Assembly: GCF_001042715.1 (NCBI RefSeq)
Contig: NZ_CP009687.1
Coordinates: 1,231,418 to 1,295,417 of the forward strand
Reading direction: 5' to 3'
DNA: 64,000 nt
Origin: Clostridium aceticum
GTDB taxonomy: Bacteria > Bacillota > Clostridia > Peptostreptococcales > Natronincolaceae
Shown: positions 9,070-18,453 of the stretch, piece after piece
Numbering within the stretch: the first letter of the stretch is position 1
Layout of the letters: each line of letters begins with the position of its first letter
Program-made: the position numbers and the translations under genes
The notes under the pieces: model-generated
Told to the model about the DNA's origin: nothing
The model's database searches: none
What the model saw: only the letters and a program-made list of their open reading frames with translations

Positions 9070-10365
9070 ATGTTAATATTAGGAGCACTTTTTATTGTTT
9101 TTCTATTTAGTGGAATGCCCCTTGCTTTCACAGTGGGTATATCAAGTTTAGCATTCTTTTTTGTACAATCTAATCTTCCTCTAGCCATAGCTGTACAAAG
9201 ATTGATTTCAGCAACACAATCATTTCCACTTTTAGCGGTACCATTCTTTGTTATGGCAGGGAATTTGATGAACGCAGCAGGGATTACAGAAAGACTTGTT
9301 AAGTTTTCAATTACTTTGACAGGACACATGACTGGAGGACTTGCTCAGGTCTCCGTTATATTATCTACATTAATGGGAGGGGTTTCAGGTTCAGCTGTTG
9401 CTGATGCTGCTATGGAGTCTAGATTACTTGGCCCTGATATGACAAAGCAGGGTTACCCAAAGGGATATAGTGCGGCAGTAATTGGACTGACTTCTTTGAT
9501 TACGGCAACAATCCCTCCAAGTGTAGGATTGATCTTATACGGCTTTACTGGTGAAGTATCCATTGGTAGATTGTTTGTTGCAGGTATTGTACCTGGAATT
9601 ATGATGTGTACTATTTTGATGGGTACTGTACACTTTACGATGAAATCAAAAGAGAAAAAAGGGGTATGTGTTATTCCTAAAATGGAAAAGGCTACAGGAC
9701 AGGAAATATTCAAATCCTTTATTGAAAGCTTTTGGGCACTATTATTTCCAGTGATCATGATTGTTACTATAAGATTTGGTATTTTTACTCCATCAGAGGC
9801 AGGAGCTTTTGCAGTAGTTTATGCATTTATTGTAGGTACTTTTATTTATCGAGAACTTAGCTTTAAAGGCGCTATTGAAGTGTTAAGCCAAACAATTAAT
9901 GATAATGGTATGATCATGCTTATTATTGCATGCTCAGGAATCTTTGGTTATGTTATTGTTTATAACCAATTACCTCAAACGATGGCACAGTTTGTTACTG
10001 GAATTACAACGCAGCCTCATCTATTATTATTTATCATTCTTACATTCTTGTTTGTATCAGGTATGTTTATGGAGGCGACGGTAAACACCTTACTACTAAC
10101 ACCTATTTTTCTACCCATTGTTAGAAGTGTAGGTATTGACCCAGTGCATTTCGGTATCCTTATGATGACTATAATTACTATGGGGGGAATGACACCGCCA
10201 GTAGGGGTTACTATGTATACAACATGTCAGCTTATAGGTTGTCCAACGGAGGACTATGTAAAGGAATCGGTTCCCTTTGTTGCAGTGATCGTTGTACAAG
10301 TAGCCATTTTAGCACTCTTCCCACAAATCGTACTATGGTTACCAAACTTATTGTTTCCAGTATAA
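9070..10365 (+). CDS. dctM: TRAP transporter large permease subunit (DctM family)
   Basis: The 431-residue, multi-helix membrane subunit that forms the ion-coupled translocation channel. It shows the DctM-type segments FSGMPLAFTVG, VPFFVMAGNLM, SGSAVADAA and TPPVGVTMY near the expected places. The length matches the family. Third gene of dctPQM; about 235 bases then separate it from the regulator and catabolic genes. Confidence 0.94.
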   Translation: MLILGALFIVFLFSGMPLAFTVGISSLAFFFVQSNLPLAIAVQRLISATQSFPLLAVPFFVMAGNLMNAAGITERLVKFSITLTGHMTGGLAQVSVILSTLMGGVSGSAVADAAMESRLLGPDMTKQGYPKGYSAAVIGLTSLITATIPPSVGLILYGFTGEVSIGRLFVAGIVPGIMMCTILMGTVHFTMKSKEKKGVCVIPKMEKATGQEIFKSFIESFWALLFPVIMIVTIRFGIFTPSEAGAFAVVYAFIVGTFIYRELSFKGAIEVLSQTINDNGMIMLIIACSGIFGYVIVYNQLPQTMAQFVTGITTQPHLLLFIILTFLFVSGMFMEATVNTLLLTPIFLPIVRSVGIDPVHFGILMMTIITMGGMTPPVGVTMYTTCQLIGCPTEDYVKESVPFVAVIVVQVAILALFPQIVLWLPNLLFPV

Positions 10366-10422
10366 ATATTAACTTATCAAAACCAAGTCAGTATGGTAAA
10401 ATAATAATAATTTAGCACAAAG

Positions 10423-10431
10423 TGGTATAAT
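10423..10431 (+). promoter_or_regulatory. Extended -10 promoter candidate for the gntR-uxaC-uxuAB operon
   Basis: TGGTATAAT is an extended -10 element about 170 bases before gntR, with no clear -35 box. If active, the hairpin at 10511-10560 lies in its leader RNA. Confidence 0.4.
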
Positions 10432-10510
10432 GATTTTCTACTCTGTTTGTTGCAATTTTAAATAGCGAAAACTGAGTGGATAACACAAAAAATAAATAAT
10501 ACCTGTCACT

Positions 10511-10565
10511 ATACCTTCGTTTTATATATTAAGTTCATACTCAAATACACAACGAAGGTAGTATT
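10511..10565 (+). terminator. Hairpin before gntR: terminator of dctPQM or attenuator
   Basis: TACCTTCGTT (10512-10521) pairs perfectly with AACGAAGGTA (10551-10560) around a 29-base AT-rich loop. Only a short T run (GTATTTT) follows. It may end the TRAP transcript or attenuate the downstream operon; the weak tail and long loop leave this open. Confidence 0.5.
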
Positions 10566-10600
10566 TTGTCAGTAACTATAATAATTTTATGGAGGGTTGT

Positions 10601-11338
10601 ATGAACATTAATGAGATAGCTTTATTTAAACATTCATCTTTTAATATAGGAGATAGTGTATATTACACTCTTCGTAAAAACATTGTAGCTTTAAATTTAA
10701 AACCCGGAGAGGCGTTAAGTATAAAAGATATTTCCGATCAGTGGAATGTAAGCAGATCTCCTGTAAGAGATGCATTGATCAAATTAGAAAAAGAAGGGCT
10801 TGTGGATATTATCCCGCAAAAGGGGACCATTGTTTCTAAAATAGACCTAAAACGAGTTGCGGAAGAAAGGTTTCTACGGGAAAGCCTTGAAGAGCATGCT
10901 GTAAGGGAGTTTATTAAAACTTATAAAGAAAGTGACATAGCCATATTAAGACATTATATCGAAATGCAGTTGCAAAGTCTTAAGGATAATGATTATACCT
11001 CTTTTTTAGCATTTGACGACAGCTTTCATAGTGTATTTTTCAAAAGTATTGATAAAAATATGTGCTGGGAGATTATTGAAAGTATGTCGGGGCACTATAA
11101 AAGAATACGTCTTATGTCACTATGGGATGAAAAAATACTTTCTAATGTAGTTTTACAACATCAAGAGGTTTTAGAAAATATATGCAATAATAATCTTGAA
11201 GGGGCTGTAGAGATTTTAAGAAAACATCTTACTAAAATTTCAACAGAAGAGATGGAACTTCTCGAAAAATATCCTGATTACTTTAAGGAGCAAGATCATC
11301 ACAACTTAACAGCAAAATCCTTTTATGGTACCATATAA
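10601..11338 (+). CDS. GntR-family (FadR/FCD-type) transcriptional regulator, probable hexuronate repressor
   Basis: A 245-residue regulator. The N-terminal winged helix includes LKPGEALSIKDISDQWNVSR and SPVRDALIKLEKEGLV, typical of GntR proteins. The C-terminal alpha-helical FCD domain (from about residue 80) would bind an effector such as a uronate. ATG 10601 is favoured over an in-frame ATG at 10589 because GGAGGG lies between them. It sits between the TRAP transporter and the uronate enzymes and probably controls both, through the repeats at 7441-7490 and the palindrome at 12863-12888 (inference). Confidence 0.88.
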   Translation: MNINEIALFKHSSFNIGDSVYYTLRKNIVALNLKPGEALSIKDISDQWNVSRSPVRDALIKLEKEGLVDIIPQKGTIVSKIDLKRVAEERFLRESLEEHAVREFIKTYKESDIAILRHYIEMQLQSLKDNDYTSFLAFDDSFHSVFFKSIDKNMCWEIIESMSGHYKRIRLMSLWDEKILSNVVLQHQEVLENICNNNLEGAVEILRKHLTKISTEEMELLEKYPDYFKEQDHHNLTAKSFYGTI

Positions 11339-11382
11339 GGTTTTCTTTAAGTAGTGGACCTTGTACTGAAAACCTCCAAGGT
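11338..11382 (+). other. Two mutually exclusive hairpins between gntR and uxaC
   Basis: AGGTTTTC (11338-11345) can pair with GAAAACCT (11368-11375). Alternatively ACCTTG (11359-11364) can pair with CAAGGT (11377-11382), whose loop contains the first stem's right arm. The overlap would permit a switch between folds, but neither arm set is long. A processing site or chance is also possible. Confidence 0.3.
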
Positions 11383-11416
11383 AATTAAGCCAGTAAGAGA
11401 AAGGCGGTTTCAAGTT

Positions 11417-12817
11417 ATGACAAAATTTATGAATGAAGATTTTCTTCTAGAAAGTAAATCAGCAAACATATTGTTTCATACATTTGCCAAAAATGTACCA
11501 ATATTTGATTATCATTGTCACCTAGATCCAAAAGAAATTTATGAAGATAAGCATTTTGAAGATTTAGCAGAATTATGGCTTGGGGGAGATCATTACAAAT
11601 GGCGTCTAATGCGGGCCAATGGAACAGCAGAAAAATTCATAACAGGAGAAGGTAGTGGCTATGAAAAGTTTAGAGCATTTGCTTCCTGCATGCCCTATGC
11701 GATGGGTAATCCACTTTACCATTGGTCTCATTTAGAACTGCAAAGATATTTTAACATAGAGGAAACACTTAGTGAAAAGACCGCTAAAGACATATGGAAT
11801 AAAGCAAATGCTAGAATTAAGCAGCCGAACTTTTCTGCCCGTCAATTAATAAAGGATTCCAATGTACATGCCCTTTGTACTACGGACGACCCAGCTGATA
11901 GTCTTGAATATCATCTAAAGCTTAAGAATGATACTAGTTTTAAAACAAAAGTATTACCTGCAATGCGACCGGATAAGGCTTTAGATATAACCAGCGAAGG
12001 GTTTATAGATTATATGAACCTATTAGCTGATGTTGCCAATATGCCAATTTCAAACTTTGAAGAACTTTGTATAGCATTGAAACAGCGAATTGCTTTTTTT
12101 CATGAGGTAGGCTGTAAAGCAAGCGATCATGGATTTACCGATCTTCCTTATGAAGCTTATACAAAGGATGAAATAGAGACAATCTTTAAAAAGGCAATGA
12201 AGGGCAGTAAACTTACGCAAAAGGAAGTGGATCAATACAAGACAGCGCTATTGATTTTCTTAGGAAGTGAATACAAAAAAAAGAACTGGGTTATGGAGTT
12301 GCACATAAGTGCTCTACGTAACAACAGTACAAGAAGTTTATTGAAAGTAGGCATTAATGCAGGGTTTGATTCTATTCATGATGCTGATATGGCAGTGAAT
12401 CTTTCAAAGCTTTTAGATCACCTTGAAAAGCAAGGGGACTTACCTAAGACAATACTGTTTACCATGAATCCCAAAGATAATTGGGTTATAGCCAGTATGG
12501 CAGGTAACTTTCAATCGGATGAAGCAATAAGCAAAATGCAGTTTGGAACTGCTTGGTGGATGCAGGATCATAGAGATGGGATGCAGGAGCATATGAAGTG
12601 TTTTGCTAATTCTGGTCTGTTAGGTAGATTTATAGGGATGCTTACTGACTCTAGAAGTTTTGTTTCTTATACCAGACATGAATATTTTAGGCGTATACTG
12701 TGTAATCTTATAGGCGGGTGGATAGAAAACGGAGAATATGCAGATGACTTGGACGAGGTAGGAAAAATTATAGAAGATATTTGCCTAAATAACGCAAGAA
12801 GATACTTTGAGGTCTAA
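11417..12817 (+). CDS. uxaC: Glucuronate/galacturonate isomerase
   Basis: Converts D-glucuronate to D-fructuronate, or D-galacturonate to D-tagaturonate, the first step of hexuronate catabolism. The 466-residue protein shows the UxaC hallmarks IFDYHCHLDPKEIYED (a metal-site-like H-x-H), GDHYKWRLMRANG, LCTTDDPADSLEYH and SYTRHEYFRR near the end. The start at 11417 gives the usual N-terminus before NEDFLLESKSA; an upstream GTG (11354) would add 21 residues not expected in the family. The ribosome binding site (AAGGCGG) is modest. Confidence 0.95.
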   Translation: MTKFMNEDFLLESKSANILFHTFAKNVPIFDYHCHLDPKEIYEDKHFEDLAELWLGGDHYKWRLMRANGTAEKFITGEGSGYEKFRAFASCMPYAMGNPLYHWSHLELQRYFNIEETLSEKTAKDIWNKANARIKQPNFSARQLIKDSNVHALCTTDDPADSLEYHLKLKNDTSFKTKVLPAMRPDKALDITSEGFIDYMNLLADVANMPISNFEELCIALKQRIAFFHEVGCKASDHGFTDLPYEAYTKDEIETIFKKAMKGSKLTQKEVDQYKTALLIFLGSEYKKKNWVMELHISALRNNSTRSLLKVGINAGFDSIHDADMAVNLSKLLDHLEKQGDLPKTILFTMNPKDNWVIASMAGNFQSDEAISKMQFGTAWWMQDHRDGMQEHMKCFANSGLLGRFIGMLTDSRSFVSYTRHEYFRRILCNLIGGWIENGEYADDLDEVGKIIEDICLNNARRYFEV

Positions 12818-12862
12818 AAGGATATAGATTTAGCTAAAAGATAGTTTTATATGTGATAACAA

Positions 12863-12888
12863 GATCATACTGGTATACTAGTATGATC
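12863..12888 (+). promoter_or_regulatory. GntR-type operator palindrome before uxuA
   Basis: GATCATACT (12863-12871) and AGTATGATC (12880-12888) are perfect inverted arms. The centre contains TGGTATACTA, which fits the TnGTATACnA half-site pattern known for FadR-subfamily GntR proteins. It lies 27 bases before the uxuA start, so a bound repressor could block transcription inside the operon. Confidence 0.6.
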
Positions 12889-12915
12889 AGAGGGATGAAG
12901 ATAGGAGATGGAAAC

Positions 12916-13986
12916 ATGAAAATGACACTAAGATGGTTTGGGAGCAAGTATGACACTGTAACACTAGAACAAATCAGACAGATTCCTGGTTGTGTAGGTG
13001 TTATTACAACTCTTTATGATGCTAAGCCTGGAGAAGTATGGAGTCGAGAAGCAATTAGGGTAATGAAAGAAGAGGTAGAAGCAGCAGGTCTAGAAGTAAG
13101 TGGTATTGAGAGTGTAAATATCCATGATGATATAAAAATCGGTCTTCCAACAAGAGATAAATACATCGCAAATTATATTGAAACCCTTGAAAACTTAGGC
13201 AAGGAAGGGATAGATTTAGTATGTTATAACTTTATGCCGGTATTTGACTGGACGAGATCTGACCTTGCTAAGGAAAGACCTGATGGTTCTACAGTTCTTT
13301 CTTATGATCAAGAGCTTATTGATAGAATCGATCCTACGAGGATGTTTGAAGAAATGGATGCCAACTCTAATGGATTTCCTTTACCGGGCTGGGAGCCAGA
13401 AAGACTTGCAAGGATTAAGGAATTATTTGAAATGTACAAAGGTGTGGATGAAGAAAAATTATTTGAAAATCTTATATACTTCCTAAAGGCAATCATGCCA
13501 ACTTGTGAAAAATACGGGGTGAAGATGGCTATTCATATGGATGATCCAGCATGGTCTGTATTTGGTTTGCCAAGAATTATAAACAATAAGAAAAATATTC
13601 AAAGAATGTTGGATGCAGTACCTGTGGTAAACAATGGGCTAACCTTATGTACAGGATCACTTGGATCTGACCCCAATAATGATATTCCAGATATCATTAG
13701 AAGTTTTAAAGGAAGAGTTCATTTTGGTCATGTTAGAAACCTTATTCATTATGGACCAGGCAAGTTTGATGAGGCAGCCCATCTTTCTTCCGATGGCTCA
13801 TTGGATATGTATGAAATCATGAAGGCCTTCTACGACATCGGTATGGAGGGACCTATCAGACCCGACCACGGAAGAATGATTTGGGGAGAAAAGGCTATGC
13901 CGGGCTATGGTTTATACGATAGAGCTTTAGGGGCAACCTACTTAAATGGTATATGGGAAGCCATTGATAAAGCAGATAAGAAGTAA
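12916..13986 (+). CDS. uxuA: D-mannonate dehydratase
   Basis: Removes water from D-mannonate to give 2-keto-3-deoxy-D-gluconate. The 356-residue length suits UxuA. Family features include the N-terminus MTLRWFGSKYDTVTLEQIRQ, GPIRPDHGRMIWG near the C-terminus (metal ligands) and LTLCTGSLG. The start is set at 12916, behind AGGAG, rather than at the open frame's first ATG (12853), because the family N-terminus begins here. uxaC is upstream and uxuB downstream, 55 bases away. Confidence 0.95.
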   Translation: MKMTLRWFGSKYDTVTLEQIRQIPGCVGVITTLYDAKPGEVWSREAIRVMKEEVEAAGLEVSGIESVNIHDDIKIGLPTRDKYIANYIETLENLGKEGIDLVCYNFMPVFDWTRSDLAKERPDGSTVLSYDQELIDRIDPTRMFEEMDANSNGFPLPGWEPERLARIKELFEMYKGVDEEKLFENLIYFLKAIMPTCEKYGVKMAIHMDDPAWSVFGLPRIINNKKNIQRMLDAVPVVNNGLTLCTGSLGSDPNNDIPDIIRSFKGRVHFGHVRNLIHYGPGKFDEAAHLSSDGSLDMYEIMKAFYDIGMEGPIRPDHGRMIWGEKAMPGYGLYDRALGATYLNGIWEAIDKADKK

Positions 13987-14041
13987 GCAGTTTTAATAAC
14001 ATCACTTAGAAGATATAAATAGCAGAAAGTAGGTGACTGCA

Positions 14042-15655
14042 ATGAAACTAAATTTAAATGCCCTAAAGGATGTTGCAGCTTGGGAAACTGCCGGGTTTAA
14101 GCTTCCTAAATTTGATCTAGAGAAAGTAACAGCAAATACTAAAGCAAATCCTAATTGGATTCATTTTGGGGCAGGAAATATTTTTAGAGCCCTTACAGCA
14201 AATGCTCAGCAAAATATTTTAAATGAGGGAAAAAGTGATAAAGGAATTATTGTAGCAGAGGGATTTGACTATGAGATCATAGAAAAAATGTATAGACCTC
14301 ATGACAACTTAACAGCACTTGTTACCCTAAAGGCCAATGGAAGTATTGAGAAGACCGTCATTGCTAGTATTGTAGAATCCTTGGTAGTAGATGCAGAGAA
14401 TGAAGAAAACTGGAATAGATTAAAGGACATTTTTATAAATCCAAGCCTGCAAATGGCAAGTTTTACAATTACTGAAAAGGGCTATAGCTTAAAGGATGCT
14501 AAAGGCGAATACTTATCAGCTGTAGCAGAGGATTTTAAAAAGGGCCCTCAGGCTCCCGTAAGCTATATTGGTAAATTATCCTCCCTTGTTTACGAAAGAT
14601 ATATCCATGGTAAACAACCACTTGCTTTAGTAAGCATGGATAACTGTTCACATAATGGTACGAGACTTCATGAGGCGGTAAAGGCCTTTGCTGAAACATG
14701 GGAAGAAAAGGGTCTAGTAAATGAGGGCTTTACAGCATATATCAATGATCCAAAATGTATAGCTTTTCCTTGGTCCATGATCGATAAAATCACCCCAAGA
14801 CCTGATCCCAGCGTAAAAGAGATGCTTAAAAAGGATGGATTTGAGGATGTAGAAGATGTGATTACATCGAAAAATACTTATGTAGCTCCCTTTGTAAATG
14901 CAGAGGAACCAGAGTATTTAATCATAGAGGATTTATTCCCAAATGACAGACCAAACCTTCAAGAGGGTGGTATCATTTTTACGGATAGAGAAACCGTTGA
15001 TAAAGTAGAAAAAATGAAGGTTTGTACCTGCCTTAATCCTCTCCATACAGCACTTGCTGTGTATGGCTGTCTATTAGGCTACACTTTGATTTCCGAGGAA
15101 ATGAAGGATAATGAATTAAAAAGACTTGTAGAGAAGATAGGTTATGTAGAAGGCTTGCCTGTGGTTGTAAATCCAGGCATTATCGAGCCAAAGAAGTTTA
15201 TCGATGAAGTACTGCAAGTGAGAATTCCTAATCCATTTATGCCGGATACACCACAAAGAATTGCAACGGATACTTCTCAAAAGTTAGGGATTCGCTTTGG
15301 AGAAACCATAAAGGCATATATGCAAAGAGAAGATCTAGACGTTACAGATTTAAAACTCATCCCTCTTGTTTTAGCTGGATGGTGTAGATATCTTATGGGC
15401 ATGGATGACAATGGAAATAAAATGGAACTAAGTCCTGATCCTCTCCTTGAGGAGATAACCCCTTATGTTGCATCGATTACTCTCGGAGACAAAGGGCCCT
15501 TCCATGAAGCCTTAAAGCCGATTTTATCTAATTCTGCAATTTTTGGGGTAAATCTTTATGAAGCTGGCTTAGGAGAAGTAGTAGAGAAGTATTTTGAAGA
15601 ATTAGTAGCATCTAAAGGAGCAGTTAGAGAAACCTTAAAAAAATATGTGTACTAA
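14042..15655 (+). CDS. uxuB: D-mannonate oxidoreductase / fructuronate reductase (mannitol dehydrogenase family)
   Basis: A 537-residue NAD-dependent polyol-type dehydrogenase. The N-terminal Rossmann region is marked by NWIHFGAGNIFRA, and the motif CTCLNPLHTALAVYGCLLGY is near the middle. In this context it should interconvert D-fructuronate and D-mannonate, linking UxaC to UxuA. It belongs to the long-chain family (as E. coli UxuB), not the short-chain family used by Bacillus subtilis. ATG 14042 follows AGGTGA. No KDG kinase or aldolase gene lies in the window, so the lower pathway is encoded elsewhere. Confidence 0.88.
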   Translation: MKLNLNALKDVAAWETAGFKLPKFDLEKVTANTKANPNWIHFGAGNIFRALTANAQQNILNEGKSDKGIIVAEGFDYEIIEKMYRPHDNLTALVTLKANGSIEKTVIASIVESLVVDAENEENWNRLKDIFINPSLQMASFTITEKGYSLKDAKGEYLSAVAEDFKKGPQAPVSYIGKLSSLVYERYIHGKQPLALVSMDNCSHNGTRLHEAVKAFAETWEEKGLVNEGFTAYINDPKCIAFPWSMIDKITPRPDPSVKEMLKKDGFEDVEDVITSKNTYVAPFVNAEEPEYLIIEDLFPNDRPNLQEGGIIFTDRETVDKVEKMKVCTCLNPLHTALAVYGCLLGYTLISEEMKDNELKRLVEKIGYVEGLPVVVNPGIIEPKKFIDEVLQVRIPNPFMPDTPQRIATDTSQKLGIRFGETIKAYMQREDLDVTDLKLIPLVLAGWCRYLMGMDDNGNKMELSPDPLLEEITPYVASITLGDKGPFHEALKPILSNSAIFGVNLYEAGLGEVVEKYFEELVASKGAVRETLKKYVY

Positions 15656-15685
15656 ATAGCTTTTCCCCCTAAATATATATAAAGT

Positions 15686-15722
15686 CACCAGAAACTTCGC
15701 TACAATCGAAGGCTTGCTGGTG
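15686..15722 (+). other. Nested hairpin after uxuB
   Basis: CACCAG (15686-15691) pairs with CTGGTG (15717-15722), enclosing CTTCG (15695-15699) with CGAAG (15707-15711). It directly precedes the terminator and may stabilise the 3' end of the uxu transcript. Confidence 0.45.
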
Positions 15723-15725
15723 GAT

Positions 15726-15760
15726 AAAACTCCTACATAATTTGTGGGGGTTTTATTTTT
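15726..15760 (+). terminator. Terminator of the hexuronate operon
   Basis: AAAACTCCTAC pairs with GTGGGGGTTTT (two G-U pairs) across a 7-base loop and is followed by ATTTTTAT. Confidence 0.88.
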
Positions 15761-15836
15761 ATAGTTTTTACATAGCAAAAAGAAATATTTGCTCAATTAT
15801 TTGTGAAATCTAATAGATATATGTATGTTGCTAAAT

Positions 15837-15864
15837 TTGAAGTCTATAGTGAGTATGTTATAAT
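15837..15864 (+). promoter_or_regulatory. Promoter for the 15929-18380 ABC operon
   Basis: TTGAAG (15837-15842) and TATAAT (15859-15864) are spaced 16 bases apart, about 65 bases before the ATPase gene. Confidence 0.65.
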
Positions 15865-15928
15865 ACTGAATAATAAAGGAAAAATTAAAAAGTCTTGTGA
15901 GAAAAAAATGCAACATAGGAGGGTTCTG

Positions 15929-16732
15929 ATGGAAAGACAGCCTATTATAGATATCAAGGGTTTAAAGAAAAGCTATGAAGGAAAAGAGGTACTGAAGGGT
16001 ATTGATCTCAAAGTATATGAGGGTCAAATTATAGGTTATATTGGTCCTAATGGAGCTGGAAAAAGCACAACTGTTAAAATTTTATTGGGCATCGTAGAAG
16101 GATACGAAGGAGAAATAAAAATATTTGGGAAAGATATTTCCCAAGACCCTATACAGTATAAGAAGAGAATAGGGTACATACCAGAGACAGCAGAAATATA
16201 CGATAGCCTAACGGCATATGAATATCTTACCTTTATTGGAGAAGTATATGGTATGGCGTTGAAGATGGCCAACGAAAGGGCGAAAAAACTAATGCATCTC
16301 TTTGGGATCGAAGAGGTGTATCATTCACGGATTGCATCTTTTTCAAAGGGAATGAAACAAAAAATTCTTATCATCGCTAGTCTAATACATGATCCTGACA
16401 TTTTGTTTTTAGATGAACCCCTCAGCGGCTTAGATGCCAACAGTGTGATGATCTTTAAAGAGATTCTAGCAGCGTTGGCACTGCAAGGGAAAACAATTTT
16501 TTATTCTTCTCACATTATGGAGGTTGTAGAGAAAATCAGCAGTAGGATTATACTATTAAATGATGGTAGAATTGTGGCTGACGGTAGCTTTGAGGAATTA
16601 AAGAAACAAAGCGTAGAGGGTTCTCTTGAAGAAATATTTAATCAGCTTACAGGCTTTAATCAACACAAGGAAATTGCTAAGGCTTTTGTGGATGTACTAC
16701 AGGATAGGGAGGTAAAGGATGAAGGAATTTAA
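15929..16732 (+). CDS. ABC transporter ATP-binding protein
   Basis: A 267-residue ABC ATPase. It has Walker A GPNGAGKSTT, signature-like FSKGMKQK (serine-lysine variant common in ABC-2 exporters), Walker B ILFLDEPLSGLD and the switch histidine in YSSHIMEVV. The start is taken at 15929, behind AGGAGGG. The following permease gene begins before this one ends (14-base overlap), so they are translationally coupled. The substrate is not evident; the pairing resembles EcsAB or bacteriocin-type exporters. Confidence 0.92.
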   Translation: MERQPIIDIKGLKKSYEGKEVLKGIDLKVYEGQIIGYIGPNGAGKSTTVKILLGIVEGYEGEIKIFGKDISQDPIQYKKRIGYIPETAEIYDSLTAYEYLTFIGEVYGMALKMANERAKKLMHLFGIEEVYHSRIASFSKGMKQKILIIASLIHDPDILFLDEPLSGLDANSVMIFKEILAALALQGKTIFYSSHIMEVVEKISSRIILLNDGRIVADGSFEELKKQSVEGSLEEIFNQLTGFNQHKEIAKAFVDVLQDREVKDEGI

Positions 16733-18380
16733 GTTTCTACGATTTTTAGATTATTTGAGTTTTTTTTATGAAAAGTTGGGCATTGACTATGATCTGATGA
16801 GGAAGATACTACAAGTAAAGCTAACTATAGATCAAAGAAGAAAGCCTACAATGATGATAAAGGACACCGTCAAAGAAAGTGAAAATATGTTTAAAAAATC
16901 TCTCTTAATGTATGCTTTGATGGGTTTTGTCATTATGTTCTTTATTTTTCCTGACTTTTCTTTGTTTATGAAGATGAATATGATCTATGCTATGCTGGTT
17001 TTTATGGTGATGATGATTATGATCTCTGATTATTCTTCTTTGCTGTTGGACATAAAAGAAAAAAATATCTTGCTTTCAAAACCGATAGATTCCAAAACAA
17101 TAAATGCTGCTAAGATCACACACATCTTAGCTCATTTGATTACAATTACTATGGTGATCGCTGCACCTACCCTTGTAGCAGGTTCTATAAAGTATGGATT
17201 GGGTTTTGGAGGGATTTTTCTTTTTCAGTTGTGTATCATTCCAGGTCTTATTATATTGTTTACTTCATTATTATATTTTTTGATTTTATCTTTTTTTGAT
17301 GGAGAAAAGTTGAAGGATATTATTAATTATTTTCAAATTATTTTAGCTATATTTATGATAGTAGTTTATCAATTAATAGGGAATATCTTTCAAGTGTTTC
17401 AGTATGATATAGTTTTTATCCCCAAATGGTGGAGTTATTTCATTCCCTCCACTTGGTTTGCGGCTCCCTTCAGTTTGTTTTTAGAAGGGCATTATGAGGC
17501 ATATTATGTACATTTTACTTTTTTGGGCATCATTGCACCAATAGTAACATTAGTTTTATACTTTAAAAGAGTAGCTCCTTATTTTGAAAAAAAATTACAA
17601 AAGCTCAATACCAATGGCACCAAAAGAAATGAAAGTATAGAAAAAAAGAAAAAGCTGCATAAAAAAATAGCTGCTTTATTTTGTTGGCATCCTATAGAAA
17701 ATACTTTTTTTCGATTCACTCAAAATATACTTTCAAATGAAAGAAACTTAAAACTAAAATTATATCCTAATCTAGCTTTTGCAGCCATCCTCCCTTTGCT
17801 GTTTGTTGTCAGGAGCTTTGCTCATTTAACATCCTTTGGAGAAATTACTGTTGCTCTTTCAGGAGGCAGATATTATTTAGCCATTTATTTTACGATAACA
17901 CTCCTTGCCACCAGTATACCTATGTTAAGTACCAGTGAGGGCTATGGGGCGGCTTGGATTTATAAAATACTGCCCATCGAAAATCCTTCTGTGGTTTACA
18001 AAGGAGCTTTAAAAGGCTTTGTAGTGAAATTGATGTTGCCAGTGTATCTGTTGCTTAGCTTGATTTTTCTCTTTTTTTATGGGTTTGTTATACTCATGGA
18101 TATTACTTTGATGTTTTTAAATATGATCTTATCCATTGTTTTGATTTTTTATTTCTTTGATAATAAGCTTCCTTTTAGTCAAGACTTCGAATATGTAAAA
18201 CATAATAGCATCATTACGATGTTTGCTGTGGGAATTTTCAGTGGTTTAGCTGCCTATGTACATAATTTTATGATTTCTAAAAATATTACTCTGATACCCT
18301 ATATGATTTTTATTTTAGCAGCTATTGCTTTTTTATGGAAAAAGGGATTGAAATCTACACTCCAAAAACCCAAATCATGA
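16719..18380 (+). CDS. ABC exporter membrane subunit, putative
   Basis: A 553-residue protein with about twelve hydrophobic segments and a basic loop near residues 290-320. No clear catalytic motif is visible. It overlaps the ATPase gene by 14 bases behind GGAGG, which makes it the permease partner. Its length and layout resemble large uncharacterised ABC-2-type permeases of Firmicutes. The first 50 residues are soluble and basic. Substrate unknown. Confidence 0.82.
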   Translation: MKEFKFLRFLDYLSFFYEKLGIDYDLMRKILQVKLTIDQRRKPTMMIKDTVKESENMFKKSLLMYALMGFVIMFFIFPDFSLFMKMNMIYAMLVFMVMMIMISDYSSLLLDIKEKNILLSKPIDSKTINAAKITHILAHLITITMVIAAPTLVAGSIKYGLGFGGIFLFQLCIIPGLIILFTSLLYFLILSFFDGEKLKDIINYFQIILAIFMIVVYQLIGNIFQVFQYDIVFIPKWWSYFIPSTWFAAPFSLFLEGHYEAYYVHFTFLGIIAPIVTLVLYFKRVAPYFEKKLQKLNTNGTKRNESIEKKKKLHKKIAALFCWHPIENTFFRFTQNILSNERNLKLKLYPNLAFAAILPLLFVVRSFAHLTSFGEITVALSGGRYYLAIYFTITLLATSIPMLSTSEGYGAAWIYKILPIENPSVVYKGALKGFVVKLMLPVYLLLSLIFLFFYGFVILMDITLMFLNMILSIVLIFYFFDNKLPFSQDFEYVKHNSIITMFAVGIFSGLAAYVHNFMISKNITLIPYMIFILAAIAFLWKKGLKSTLQKPKS

Positions 18381-18409
18381 TAAGTATACAAAAAGGTAAA
18401 AGAGAAAAC

Positions 18410-18453
18410 TAAGGCATAAAGTTTTCTTTGAAACTTTTGATCTCTATGCCTTA
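18410..18453. terminator. Bidirectional terminator-like hairpin
   Basis: TAAGGCAT (18410-18417) pairs with ATGCCTTA (18446-18453), and an inner AAAGTTT/AAACTTT pair lies inside. It separates the convergent ABC permease and the 18451 gene, whose stop codon is in the right arm. Confidence 0.65.
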
